Assembly (NCBI GenBank): GCA_937915835.1
Contig: CALGHA010000046.1
Location: 1 to 41,829, forward strand
Source of the DNA: an uncultured Fretibacterium sp.
Lineage (GTDB): Bacteria; Synergistota; Synergistia; Synergistales; Aminobacteriaceae
Reading direction: 5' to 3'
Length of the DNA: 41,829 bases
How positions within the stretch are numbered: position 1 is the stretch's first letter; each line of letters begins with the position of its first letter. Position numbers and translations under genes: made by a program. Positions 25,701-34,735 of this stretch are shown here, piece by piece. The notes beneath the pieces are model-generated. The model was not told the origin of the DNA. It did not search any database and saw only the letters and a program-made list of their open reading frames with translations.

Positions 25701-26741
25701 TTACTCCCAAAATTTCCCGTTATGTTTGCAGTAAGCCAGGAAGATTTTATCAGCTAAATTCGGTGATATTGCCTTAAGAATGTTATAGACAAAAGTTTTT
25801 CGAGTGCTGATAATAATTCTGAACAGTTCGGGTTTTGCGAGTTTGGGGGTGTAATCTTTTGCCTCGTCGATAATTTTGCAGACAAGCTCATAACGGTTTG
25901 AGGCTTTCAATACCCATTCCCTGCAAGTTTTTATTGCGTCAAGCCGTGAACTGTAAATATCAGCGTCAAGAACTTCATGAATTTTTCTCAGTGAAGCGTC
26001 AACGTCATCAACGTCAATAATTACGAGACCGTTTTTGTCCGGAACTTGCGAAAGAATTTCCGGATCTCCGCAGTAAATTGGCAACGACCAACCTGCCCAA
26101 GCGTCAACAAGTTTTTCCGTCCAGTAGTAATTAAGCCGTGAGTTCTCGATAACAACATGATATTTATACGGAGCGATTGCCTCTAACTTGTCATCAATGG
26201 GATTGAAATCCCGGCCGTAACAGTCAATTATTCCAGCAAATTCCTTTTGTAGAACATGAAGGAAATTCACGCGCTTCTTGTGATATTGAGTTTTCTGCTT
26301 GAGCGATGAGATTATCGAGATTAATTTATTCTTAGCCGGAGCCTTGTAGTTCATGGCTTTTGCAAGTGAGTTCATTTCGCTGTTTGCTCCGACAGTCCAG
26401 CCTAAATTAGGGTTAGAGATTATTACTTTGCCGGTATAATCAGGAAAATCATATTGTGAGACTATCATGCCAAATTGCTCAAGATAATACGCGAACTTTT
26501 TATAGTCCCGAATTTCAGGAGGTTCAACGATGAATAAAATTCTTCGTTCTCTGGGAATATCCGTGTAAAAGCAAGAATACGGTGTATCCGAGACGACGAG
26601 CCAATCGCACTTTTGCCAGCTTCCATATTCCGCTGTGAAGAAAAATTTTCCGTCTTGCATATGTCCTTGTCCGTCTTCACTGTACCAGCCGGGAATTTTG
26701 AACTCGTTGGAATATGCCGCGTCATAAATTCTTGTAGTCAT
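25701..26741 (-). CDS. GT10 (alpha-fucosyltransferase)-like glycosyltransferase
   Basis: A 346-residue protein. The region YKYHVVIENSRLNYYWTEKL continuing VDAW...SLPIYCGDP matches the CAZy GT10 donor-binding signature (Y-K-F-x-L-x-F-E-N-S ... T-E-K ... P-V-Y-x-G), and the N-terminal half fits the acceptor-binding GT-B domain. GT10 enzymes move fucose from GDP-fucose to N-acetylglucosamine or glucose in surface glycans. Fucose specificity is inferred from the family. It shares its last base with the start codon region of the GT2 gene (the genes abut at 26741), so the three form one operon. Confidence 0.85.
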   Translation of the reverse strand: MTTRIYDAAYSNEFKIPGWYSEDGQGHMQDGKFFFTAEYGSWQKCDWLVVSDTPYSCFYTDIPRERRILFIVEPPEIRDYKKFAYYLEQFGMIVSQYDFPDYTGKVIISNPNLGWTVGANSEMNSLAKAMNYKAPAKNKLISIISSLKQKTQYHKKRVNFLHVLQKEFAGIIDCYGRDFNPIDDKLEAIAPYKYHVVIENSRLNYYWTEKLVDAWAGWSLPIYCGDPEILSQVPDKNGLVIIDVDDVDASLRKIHEVLDADIYSSRLDAIKTCREWVLKASNRYELVCKIIDEAKDYTPKLAKPELFRIIISTRKTFVYNILKAISPNLADKIFLAYCKHNGKFWE

Positions 26742-27727
26742 TATAAACTTTCTCGCATTCTATAATAAACTTTCGGGAAAAATAATATCATTAACGCCTT
26801 AAAATATATCTCAGGTTTCATTCGCAACACGTAAAGTTTCAAGGCCTCGTGCAAAATTTTCATGCTTTCTTCGTCCTTCAGCAATAAATTATAATTTTCC
26901 CTGTCATGTTTCATCGCATAAATCGTGAGCTGCCGGATTAAATTCTGAGGCTTCAAAATTTTTCGAGCGTAAAATATAACACGTTCTATTTTTGCGTTTG
27001 TCATGAGAAAATCTGCCGTCCTGATTTGAGCTTGAGTGTTATGCTCGTAACGCGTTAATTTTTTCTCCCGAGTATTATTATCACGGATTGAGCCCATATT
27101 TTCATGCTGAACGTAAAAGTATAAGCATTCATTGACGAACGAGACTTTTTCAGCCAGACACAAAGCCTTAATCTGAAACTCGACATCCTCACCAGATGTA
27201 CAGCCTTCATGAAAGCGTAAATTATTGCTGACGAGAAAATTTTTATCATAGAGGCAGGCGAACACAGGAATAGTTTTCTTGAAAATTATATTCTCACCTG
27301 TTGAAATTTCAGGAAGATTAAAATCCTCGTGAATATCAGGCTTATCTTGAGTAAATCGCCAAGCAATATTACAGAATGAAAATTGCGAGTGAAATTTTGT
27401 GATTGAGGCATAAAGTTTCGAGATAAAATCTTTCGTGATAATGTCGTCGCCGTCAATGAAGCTGATATATTCCCCATGAGATAACTTCAGGCCCGTATTT
27501 CGTGAGGCAGATACTCCCATGTTATTAATATTCTTGTGAATGAGAAATTTTCTGTGTGAGCTTGAGAGAATTTCATCGGCAATCTTCACTGTGTCATCGC
27601 TCGAAGCGTCGTCAACGAGAACAATCTCAAGTTCCGGCCAATCCTGAGCGATTATGCTCTCAAGCGTGAATTTTATTCTTGAAGCAGAATTATACGCGGG
27701 AATGATTACGCTGATTATTATTCTCAC
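26741..27727 (-). CDS. GT2 family glycosyltransferase
   Basis: A 328-residue GT-A protein. It opens SVIIPAYNSASRIKFTLESI, then LEIVLVDDASSDDT (nucleotide binding) and GEYISFIDGDD (the DxD metal/donor motif), with EDVEFQIKAL as the later ED motif. The C-terminal 100 residues are helical and basic; no membrane helix was seen. It is the first gene of the surface-glycan set. The GTG at 27727 sits directly beside AGGA with almost no spacing, while AGGAG is well spaced only for non-standard ATA codons three and four codons in; so the start codon is less certain than the reading frame. Confidence 0.88.
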   Translation of the reverse strand: MRIIISVIIPAYNSASRIKFTLESIIAQDWPELEIVLVDDASSDDTVKIADEILSSSHRKFLIHKNINNMGVSASRNTGLKLSHGEYISFIDGDDIITKDFISKLYASITKFHSQFSFCNIAWRFTQDKPDIHEDFNLPEISTGENIIFKKTIPVFACLYDKNFLVSNNLRFHEGCTSGEDVEFQIKALCLAEKVSFVNECLYFYVQHENMGSIRDNNTREKKLTRYEHNTQAQIRTADFLMTNAKIERVIFYARKILKPQNLIRQLTIYAMKHDRENYNLLLKDEESMKILHEALKLYVLRMKPEIYFKALMILFFPKVYYRMRESL

Positions 27728-28193
27728 TCCTAAAAATTTTTATGGAGATTATACACGAGCAAAAAAAAACAAGGCCTTATTTCCAAAGAGTGGAAATCGA
27801 CCGAGTTTTTTTGAGGGGGGTAAAACTATAAACGATTTCTAACGCAATTCGCGTCCGAACAAGAACGAGGGTTCATCAATTCGTTATTCTCTCATGAAGT
27901 CTTAACTTGCAGGATTTAAGCCTTCTTGATTGATTGCGTTTTCATTTGTTCGTTACGTCAAACATTATAGCGTTAAATTTTTCCCTGTCAATAATCAAAC
28001 CAAAATTTTTTATACAGAATTAAATTTATCAGGAATAATAATTATCAAGTAAGTAACTGTTACAATGCATGAATGAGAAAAAATGATAGAATTATCTATA
28101 CAATAATAATTTGATTTGCCCCTGCTTACGACTTGAGAAGGGGTAAATTTTTTTACGACGTGAGCAAACAAGAAGAGAAAGGAGAGAATAAAA
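27728..28193. other. Intergenic region between the glycosyltransferases and the antiporter
   Basis: About 470 bases without a convincing gene. It holds a perfect minus-strand TATAAT (27753-27748) close to the GT2 start, a 6-bp hairpin TTTCCA/TGGAAA at 27780-27796, a palindrome GTAAC-T-GTTAC at 28053-28063, and a strong plus-strand terminator at 28115-28154 just before the antiporter gene. Nothing matches a tRNA or a riboswitch class I can name. Confidence 0.6.
28115..28154 (+). terminator. Terminator in the leader of the antiporter gene
   Basis: A 9-bp stem (TTTGCCCCT at 28115-28123 with AGGGGTAAA at 28139-28147) with a 15-base loop and seven T. There is no complete gene upstream on this strand for more than 3 kb, and the antiporter begins 40 bases later, so this is either a leader attenuator or a stop for stray SRP RNA read-through. 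Confidence 0.75.
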
Positions 28194-29621
28194 TTGTTTG
28201 CCAACTTTCTAGAGTATCTTCGTGCAGGTTCGCCCGCCAGCATTGGAGTAATCAGCGTTGCAATAATGCTTCTGTTTGGCTTTGCTCTCACGAGAATAAC
28301 GAAGCTGCTCAAGCTGCCTAATGTTACGGCTTATATTATCACGGGGATATTAATCGGGCCTTATTGTTTGAACTTAGTTCCCGAAATTGTTACGAGTTAT
28401 ACGTCATTTCTGCCAGATGTCGCGCTTGCGTTTATAGCATTCAGCACGGGGCAATTCTTCAGGTTAAACGCTCTCAAGGGGAACGGCGCTAAAGTATTAA
28501 TTATCACAGTACTTGAGGCATGCGTTGCTTCTGTCTTTGTTTTTATCGCGGCATATTATATTTTGGGGATGGATTTAGCTTTTTCGACGGTCTTAGCGGC
28601 TCTAGCTTCAGCGACTGCACCGGCTTCAACGATGATGACGATTAGGCAGACAGGAGCGCACGGAGATTTTGTGAACACATTGCTTCAGGTTGTAGCGCTT
28701 GATGATGTAGTCGGCTTAATCGCTTACAGTATAGCAATTTCAATAGCGCTTGCTTCGTCGGCATCAGGTTCAGGCTTCGAGTTCAAGAATGTAATCCTGC
28801 CAATCATCATTAACTTTGCAAGTGTCATAATCGGTGCAATTCTCGGTGTAGTTCTGAAGATGTTATTATTCCCGAAACGTTCTACCGATAACAGGCTCAT
28901 AATTTCCGTTGCTGTCCTGTTCGGCTTTGTCGGGATATGTGAGATTTTAGGAGTTTCGCCGCTTTTAGGCTGTATGTTCATGTCGACGGTTTATATAAAT
29001 ATTACTGACGACGATAAATTATTTAAGCAGCTAAATACTTTCAGCCCGCCATTTTTATTATTATTCTTTGTTCGGTCTGGAGTAAATTTTGACTTGGGAG
29101 CTTTAACACGAGCGAATAATGACGGCGGAACTTCGTTGTTAATGCTTGGAGTTGTGTATTTCATCGTGAGAATTTTAGGGAAATATGCCGGAGCTTTTTG
29201 GGGATGTTTAATCACTCACAAGAATAAACTTGTGCGAAATTATTTAGGCCTAGCGTTAATCCCTCAAGCTGGTGTCGCAATCGGACTTGCTGAACTTGGA
29301 GCACGTACGCTTGGAGGCACAACAGGCAATGCATTACGTACGGTTATACTTGCTTCGAGCGTTCTTTACGAGTTAATTGGCCCGGCTTGCGCAAAATTAT
29401 CGCTTGCACTCTCTCATTCTTATGATAAAGACGCTGTTGATGAAAAAGTTTTGCCGCCTAAAGATGAGGATAAAATCATCGTGAACTTGTTGATTGAGAG
29501 AATACGAGAAATTCAGCGCGAGCTTCCTGAACATACACAAGCAGTTCCTGTTGAAGCAGCTCCGAACGTCAAGCATACTATGAATAAACATTTGCACTCG
29601 AATAACGCGAATTATCATTAG
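28194..29621 (+). CDS. CPA2-family cation/proton antiporter
   Basis: A 475-residue inner-membrane protein with about 12 hydrophobic helices of the Na+/H+ exchanger (KefB/CPA2-like) domain, including AYIITGILIGPYCL, ALASATAPASTMMTIRQT and VVALDDVVGL with the paired Asp of the ion site. The last 70 residues are polar and His/Asn rich; no TrkA-N or USP domain is attached. It exchanges protons for Na+ or K+ (ion not readable). The start is TTG at 28194, supported by AAGGAGAG; no ATG fits. A terminator in the leader hints at regulated read-through. Confidence 0.88.
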   Translation: MFANFLEYLRAGSPASIGVISVAIMLLFGFALTRITKLLKLPNVTAYIITGILIGPYCLNLVPEIVTSYTSFLPDVALAFIAFSTGQFFRLNALKGNGAKVLIITVLEACVASVFVFIAAYYILGMDLAFSTVLAALASATAPASTMMTIRQTGAHGDFVNTLLQVVALDDVVGLIAYSIAISIALASSASGSGFEFKNVILPIIINFASVIIGAILGVVLKMLLFPKRSTDNRLIISVAVLFGFVGICEILGVSPLLGCMFMSTVYINITDDDKLFKQLNTFSPPFLLLFFVRSGVNFDLGALTRANNDGGTSLLMLGVVYFIVRILGKYAGAFWGCLITHKNKLVRNYLGLALIPQAGVAIGLAELGARTLGGTTGNALRTVILASSVLYELIGPACAKLSLALSHSYDKDAVDEKVLPPKDEDKIIVNLLIERIREIQRELPEHTQAVPVEAAPNVKHTMNKHLHSNNANYH

Positions 29622-29647
29622 CTTTCATGAAGAATAAGACGTGATAT

Positions 29648-29680
29648 GTCCCTCTGAAAAATTCGGGGGGACGTTTTTAT
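29648..29680 (+). terminator. Rho-independent terminator of the antiporter gene
   Basis: An 11-bp stem (29648-29658 with 29662-29672) around a 3-base loop, followed by TTTTTATTT. It lies 27 bases past the antiporter stop. Confidence 0.85.
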
Positions 29681-29710
29681 TTGCCAAAGTAATAAATTGT
29701 GTGATATAAA
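29681..29710 (+). promoter_or_regulatory. Candidate promoter of the decarboxylase beta-subunit gene
   Basis: TTGCCA (29681-29686) and TATAAA (29705-29710) are 18 bases apart, each one mismatch from consensus, directly after the antiporter terminator and 48 bases before the ATG. Confidence 0.55.
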
Positions 29711-29757
29711 TTGTTTTACTTTCTCAAAATTTTTCATGAAAGGGATTGATTTACAAT

Positions 29758-30930
29758 ATGGAGATGTATTTAGCTGCACTGAAAGATTTAATTTTACAGT
29801 CCGGCTTCTTCGCATTATCAACCGGCAATATCATAATGCTCATAGTCTCGTTTGTCCTGTTATATCTTGCGATAGGGAAGGGCTTTGAACCGTTATTGCT
29901 TGTTCCTATTGCTTTCGGATGTTTGCTCGTGAATTTGCCGTTATCAGGAATTTGGGATGAGTATAATGAAGTAACTCACACAATCGGATTTTTACGTTCA
30001 CTTTATTACGGAGCTGAGTTTGAGATTTACCCGATATTAATATTCTTAGGCATCGGGGCAATGACGGACTTCGCGCCTCTTATCGCAAATCCCATTACGT
30101 TTTTACTTGGAGCGGCTGCACAGTTCGGAGTTTTCGTAGCTTTTATCGGAGCAAACTGGCTTGGAACATTAACAAACGGCTTAGTCTCGTTCAACATTAA
30201 GGAAGCTGCCAGTATCGCCATAATCGGAGGAGCAGACGGCCCCACGAGTATTTACTTGACGGTTATGCTTGGACAGACGCAGATTTTGGGAGCTGTTGCG
30301 GTTGCGGCTTATAGCTACATGTCATTAGTTCCGATGATCCAGCCGCCAGTTATCTACATGATGACCAGCAAGAAAGACAGAGGAATTGTCATGGGTCAGC
30401 TTCGTCCGGTTTCAAAGCGCGAGAAAATTTTATTCCCGATAATTTGCACGGTCGTATCTGGCTTAATTCTTCCGGCTTGTGTGCCCCTCGTTGGAACGTT
30501 GATGTTCGGAAATTTGCTTCGTGAATGCGGAGTTACTGAGAGACTTAGCAACACGGCTCAGAACGAGTTAATGAATATCGTTACAATCTTCTTGGCCTTA
30601 TCCGTCGGTTCAACGATGGCCGCTGAAAGATTTTTGACGATTGGAACACTCGCAATAATCTGCTTAGGACTTGTCGCGTTTGCATTCTCAACATTCGGAG
30701 GTCTCGTGTTCGGTCAGATCATGAAAGTCTTATCCGGAGGCAAGATTAACCCGATGATTGGAGCCGCAGGAGTTTCAGCAGTCCCGATGGCCGCAAGAGT
30801 CGTGCAGAGATGCGTACAGCATGAATATCCCGGCCATTTCCTGTTAATGCACGCAATGGGCCCAAACGTCGCTGGAGTTATCGGAACAGCAGTTGCCGCC
30901 GGTGTAATGCTCACGCTTTTATCGCGTTAA
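29758..30930 (+). CDS. Na+-translocating decarboxylase beta subunit (OadB/GcdB/MmdB type)
   Basis: A 390-residue membrane protein with the features of the sodium-pumping beta subunit: IGKGFEPLLLVPIAFG, a long conserved IIGGADGPTSIYLT loop (ion-site Asp) and MIGAAGVSAVPMAARVVQ with HFLLMHAMGPNVAGVIG near the end. It couples decarboxylation of oxaloacetate, glutaconyl-, methylmalonyl- or similar CoA biotin-linked substrates to Na+ export. No alpha (carboxyltransferase), gamma or biotin-carrier subunit is beside it, so the substrate is unknown. The ATG at 29758 has AAAGGGA 12 bases upstream; a TTG at 29746 is too close to it. It has its own promoter and terminator. Confidence 0.9.
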   Translation: MEMYLAALKDLILQSGFFALSTGNIIMLIVSFVLLYLAIGKGFEPLLLVPIAFGCLLVNLPLSGIWDEYNEVTHTIGFLRSLYYGAEFEIYPILIFLGIGAMTDFAPLIANPITFLLGAAAQFGVFVAFIGANWLGTLTNGLVSFNIKEAASIAIIGGADGPTSIYLTVMLGQTQILGAVAVAAYSYMSLVPMIQPPVIYMMTSKKDRGIVMGQLRPVSKREKILFPIICTVVSGLILPACVPLVGTLMFGNLLRECGVTERLSNTAQNELMNIVTIFLALSVGSTMAAERFLTIGTLAIICLGLVAFAFSTFGGLVFGQIMKVLSGGKINPMIGAAGVSAVPMAARVVQRCVQHEYPGHFLLMHAMGPNVAGVIGTAVAAGVMLTLLSR

Positions 30931-30978
30931 GCGTAATTTTATTATCACGCTAAGAGAATTCTTTGACAGTCTGAACAG

Positions 30979-31005
30979 CACCGGGAGAAATCTCGGTGTT
31001 TTTGT
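30979..31005 (+). terminator. Rho-independent terminator before the defence-like cassette
   Basis: CACCGGGA (30979-30986), loop GAAA, TCTCGGTG (30991-30998), then five T. It ends the decarboxylase transcript; the next gene starts only about 12 bases later, so the cassette needs a promoter that overlaps this hairpin or partial read-through. Confidence 0.8.
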
Positions 31006-31016
31006 TATTTATGATT

Positions 31017-32432
31017 ATGACAGAAGATATAAATATTATAGATGAGGACATGGAGAATAAAATTCGCGGCGAAGTAAAATTTTTATTGCGAATGTATTTT
31101 CCCGACGGCTTCCGTTTGAACTCAACGAGGGATTTATTGTTGCTGAAGAGCCACGCTGATGACGAACAAATCACGCTTCCTGAAGATGATGAAACTTTGA
31201 AGGAAAAAATTCTTGCTGTTGGTGTAGTTCTTTGTGAGATGATATTTGTAATTCGCGGAAAACTTAACAGGATTATCATTGACAGCTTACGAAAAATGCA
31301 TGACAGCGGCGCGCGAATTATCTTTTACGAAGCTATGATGAACACTCACAGGGAAATTCTTAACGGTGAACATATTTACTCAGTGGAACTCTTCCGGGAT
31401 TTGCTCAGTCATGTTGACAGTAAATTATTGCTTCATGATGAGTTTTTCACGTTTGAAGCCTTGACTGAGCCCGTAATTTCTGAGATTAAGCGGGTTTGGG
31501 GCGATGATAAAGTGAGTTCACTTGAAGAAATTTCCCGACGTTTGATATATATTCCTGTTGATGAGGTAAAAAATTGTCTTGAGAAAAGTCCGGAATTTGT
31601 GAAAGTCTCGGATAATAAATTCTTCTTGATGGACAAGTTCGTAATCACAGAGCAAGAACGTAAAAATATCTTTGAGTTCGTGAAGTCAGAGTGTGAAACT
31701 GAAGGCTTCGTTTCGCTGATAAACATTCCGTGTGAAAGTGTCCAAGCAGAAAATTACGAGCTTACTGGGAATGCGATTTACACGGCAATTTTCAACAGTG
31801 TACTCATGGGAAAATTTCAGATTAGGAGCAAGATTATCACTCAATCAGGGGAAAATATTAACGTTAATGACATTCTCAGAAAATTTTGCCGGGACAAAAC
31901 AGAGTGCTCACTTGATGAACTCGCTGAACTATATGAAAGCATAACGGGGAATTTTGACAGTTCTGAAAATACACGGGATATTCTCAGGGTGCTTTATTCC
32001 GGTATGATTAGGATTGACGAGAAAAATTTTCTTGCTGACGAGCTTATAAATTTTGATGTTGATGAAGTTGACGAGGTCTTGAAGAATATAATTGCCGACA
32101 AAAAGTTTATTCCCATTCAGAGCATAATATCATTCGCGATGTTCCCGGACTGCGGCCAATCCTGGAATAATTTTATTCTCGAGAGTTTTTGTTACAGGTT
32201 CAGCAGAAAATTTTCGCTTAAAGTTCCAAGTTTCAACAGCAAGAATATAGGCATAATATCCGAGAAAAATATTAAGGGAAGTTATGATGATATACTCGCA
32301 AAAGTTCTTGTTCGTGAAAAAGTCAGGCTTAACGAGGAAGAAGCAGGACAATATTTATTCGAGAACGGCTACACTAGCAGGGTAAAATTTCCAGGACTTA
32401 GAGAGATTATCAAGTCCGCCAGAAAAAATTAA
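31017..32432 (+). CDS. Unrecognised protein, first gene of a BREX/phosphorothioation-like cassette
   Basis: A 471-residue acidic, mostly helical, soluble protein that I do not recognise. There is no P-loop, nuclease, methylase, phosphatase (PglZ) or Cys-cluster motif. The middle and C-terminal parts have several short helix-strand patterns that could be winged helices (for example around KVSSLEEISRRLIYIPVDEV and CSLDELAELYESITG), each followed by a short hairpin; this is a visual impression only. ATGs at 31011, 31017 and 31050 are all possible and none has a good ribosome-binding site; I chose 31017. It is 17 bases upstream of the BrxP-like gene and on the same strand, so it is probably a DNA- or protein-binding component of the system. 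It is far too short and motif-poor to be PglZ. Confidence 0.75.
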   Translation: MTEDINIIDEDMENKIRGEVKFLLRMYFPDGFRLNSTRDLLLLKSHADDEQITLPEDDETLKEKILAVGVVLCEMIFVIRGKLNRIIIDSLRKMHDSGARIIFYEAMMNTHREILNGEHIYSVELFRDLLSHVDSKLLLHDEFFTFEALTEPVISEIKRVWGDDKVSSLEEISRRLIYIPVDEVKNCLEKSPEFVKVSDNKFFLMDKFVITEQERKNIFEFVKSECETEGFVSLINIPCESVQAENYELTGNAIYTAIFNSVLMGKFQIRSKIITQSGENINVNDILRKFCRDKTECSLDELAELYESITGNFDSSENTRDILRVLYSGMIRIDEKNFLADELINFDVDEVDEVLKNIIADKKFIPIQSIISFAMFPDCGQSWNNFILESFCYRFSRKFSLKVPSFNSKNIGIISEKNIKGSYDDILAKVLVREKVRLNEEEAGQYLFENGYTSRVKFPGLREIIKSARKN

Positions 32433-32449
32433 TGTAAAATATCCCAATC

Positions 32450-34732
32450 ATGTATACATACAATTTTGACCCGGAAACGGGAGGATTATTATTGACCTCT
32501 TCACCGACGAATTTCTCGAAAGAGCCTCGACCTGTTTATGCTCCTGAACTTGATATTTTAGGCTTCAACGAGTTCATGAGTTATTCCAGTCAGGATGAAG
32601 CTCCTTATATGTGGGCAGAAGCTAACTCATATTTTTACAGGGGAATATTAATCGCTAAAACTCTCGGCGGAAATTTATACAACGCTCCAAAATTAATATT
32701 AACGCCTGACGGTGAAAGTTTAACGGGAAAATTAGAGCCTGTGAATATTGGCCTGATGTGCAAGAAAAATAAAAAGATTATGAGCGTGATTGAGCGCGAT
32801 ACAGTGAAAAGAATTCTGAATGTCTATGAGGATTATGCAAATAAAGTTGATATATTTTACGTTGCATTCTCAGGAGGCAAGGACAGTACAGTTTTGCTGG
32901 ATTTAGTGAAAAAGACATTGCCAGTAAAAAGTTTTGCCGTCGTCTTCGGAGATACAGAGATGGAATTTCCTGACACTTACAAAGCTGTAGATTTCGTGAA
33001 AAGTTCATGTGAGAGTGAAGGCATTCCGTTTTACATAGCCCGTTCACATTTTGAGCCCGTAAAATCCTGGCAAATGTTCGGGCCTCCGTCAAGAATGCTC
33101 CGATGGTGCTGCAGTGTTCATAAGAATGCTCCTCAAGTCTTAATGTTACGGGAAATTTTAGGCAGAAAGAATTACACGGGCTTTGCTTTTGTCGGAGTTC
33201 GGGCGGAAGAGAGCGCGGCACGAAGCAAGTATAAATTTCTAAATCTCGGCGAAGAGTTAAACGGTCAATACAGCCATAACTCAATTTTGAACTGGACATC
33301 CGCTGAAGTCTGGCTTTACATTTTCAGCAACAATTTATTCATCAACGAGGCCTATAAAAAAGGAATGGGACGCGCTGGCTGTTTATTATGTCCAATGGGA
33401 GGCGGCAGAAATGATTTCTTTCAGGCATATGCATATCATGACGACGTAAACGCTTTAGCTGACGTGATTAACTCAATGAATGAACGCTGTGCAGGAAATT
33501 ATCAAGCTCTGAGAGAATATATTTGCAACGGAGGCTGGAACGCGAGAAAAAACGGACGAGACTTGAGACGTGATGATGATGTGCAATATTTGGAAGAAAG
33601 ACAGGGAAGCTCATTCATAATAAAAATTCATAATCCCAGAACGGATTGGCACGAATGGATAAAGACACTCGGAATTCTCCCGTTCAGCTTTGAGCAGTCG
33701 AGATTGATAGACGGCGTTGAAATTCGTTGTGATAATCTCGAGGCAAATAGAGATCCCGCATTGTTCAAGAAATTTAGATACATCTTCAAGAAGTCAGCGT
33801 ATTGTTTAGGCTGTCGAGTTTGTGAGGCCAATTGTCCGAATGGCTGTATCTCGTTTAAAAACGGCTTGGAGATAAAAAATTGTGTTCATTGCGGCTCATG
33901 TCTTGAACTCGACGAAGGCTGTCTTGCTTATAGGTCTCTAAGAAAACCATACGAAGGGACATCAATTATGAAGGGAAAAAGTATTAATCAACTCTCTAAT
34001 CATGCTCCCAAATCCGAATGGATGAAAAAATTTTTCACGAACGGCAATAACTTTTGGAACGTTAACGCGCTCGGTCCGGAACAAGTCAGACGCTTCAAGC
34101 AATTTTTGAGATTGGCCGGAATAATCGATGAGAATTACGAGACTACGGAATTTTTTGACGAGATATTAAAATATTATGACTGGAACAATGAGACTGTCTG
34201 GGGATTAATCCTCGTAAATCTTGCGTACAACAGCAGCCAAATTCAATGGTACATAAGCAACATGAAGAGCGAACACGAATACCCAAGACTTATGATTTAT
34301 GACATGCTCGAAGCAGAAGGCTTAAAGAAAGACAGCATTTCTTCGGTTATGAGCGCGTTCAAGAGATTATGCGAGCTTCCATTGGGGAAAATTATAAACT
34401 TCGGACATGTCAGCAATGAAATTTTTTGCAGGACAGAATGCCGCTTCAGCGATGACAAAATTTTTCTTTATGCCCTGTATAATTTCGCGGAAAAATGCAA
34501 TCTCGACAAAGAATTTAATCTCTCATACCTTCTTGATGATGAAATCGAACGCGACGCTTTAAGTCCTGTTCAAGTTTTCGGGTTTAACGACAGGGAAAAA
34601 ATTTGCTCAAAATTATTAGGATTATCGGCAGTATATCAGGATTTTATCAACGTAACTTTCACTAATGACCTGCAAAGTATAATGCTCAGAGATAAAACTT
34701 CGTATGAAGTCTTACAGTTATTTCGGAGGTAA
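32450..34732 (+). CDS. brxP: BrxP/DndC-like PAPS-reductase-family ATP pyrophosphatase with ferredoxin domain
   Basis: A 760-residue multidomain protein. Residues 1-115 are an unplaced N-terminal part. Residues about 115-350 form the adenine-alpha-hydrolase/PAPS-reductase fold with P-loop SGGKDST (141-147), CC at 220-221 and GCLLCP (C311, C314), the four-Cys arrangement seen in DndC-type enzymes. Residues 450-495 form a two-cluster ferredoxin-like module (C452/455/458/462 and C478/481/484/491). Residues about 515-760 are a helical domain that loosely resembles DUF4007 of phosphorothioation loci (weak, by eye). DndC adenylates the DNA backbone for sulfur insertion; BrxP is the type 4 BREX homologue. 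Here it should receive sulfur from the cysteine desulfurase encoded in the same cassette (inference). It is 3 bases from the ATPase gene. Confidence 0.85.
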   Translation: MYTYNFDPETGGLLLTSSPTNFSKEPRPVYAPELDILGFNEFMSYSSQDEAPYMWAEANSYFYRGILIAKTLGGNLYNAPKLILTPDGESLTGKLEPVNIGLMCKKNKKIMSVIERDTVKRILNVYEDYANKVDIFYVAFSGGKDSTVLLDLVKKTLPVKSFAVVFGDTEMEFPDTYKAVDFVKSSCESEGIPFYIARSHFEPVKSWQMFGPPSRMLRWCCSVHKNAPQVLMLREILGRKNYTGFAFVGVRAEESAARSKYKFLNLGEELNGQYSHNSILNWTSAEVWLYIFSNNLFINEAYKKGMGRAGCLLCPMGGGRNDFFQAYAYHDDVNALADVINSMNERCAGNYQALREYICNGGWNARKNGRDLRRDDDVQYLEERQGSSFIIKIHNPRTDWHEWIKTLGILPFSFEQSRLIDGVEIRCDNLEANRDPALFKKFRYIFKKSAYCLGCRVCEANCPNGCISFKNGLEIKNCVHCGSCLELDEGCLAYRSLRKPYEGTSIMKGKSINQLSNHAPKSEWMKKFFTNGNNFWNVNALGPEQVRRFKQFLRLAGIIDENYETTEFFDEILKYYDWNNETVWGLILVNLAYNSSQIQWYISNMKSEHEYPRLMIYDMLEAEGLKKDSISSVMSAFKRLCELPLGKIINFGHVSNEIFCRTECRFSDDKIFLYALYNFAEKCNLDKEFNLSYLLDDEIERDALSPVQVFGFNDREKICSKLLGLSAVYQDFINVTFTNDLQSIMLRDKTSYEVLQLFRR

Positions 34733-34735
34733 TTT

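Noticed and set aside
32778..33299. A 173-codon minus-strand open frame inside the BrxP-like gene
   Set aside because: It lies opposite the conserved SGGKDST region, has no ribosome-binding site and no recognisable features.
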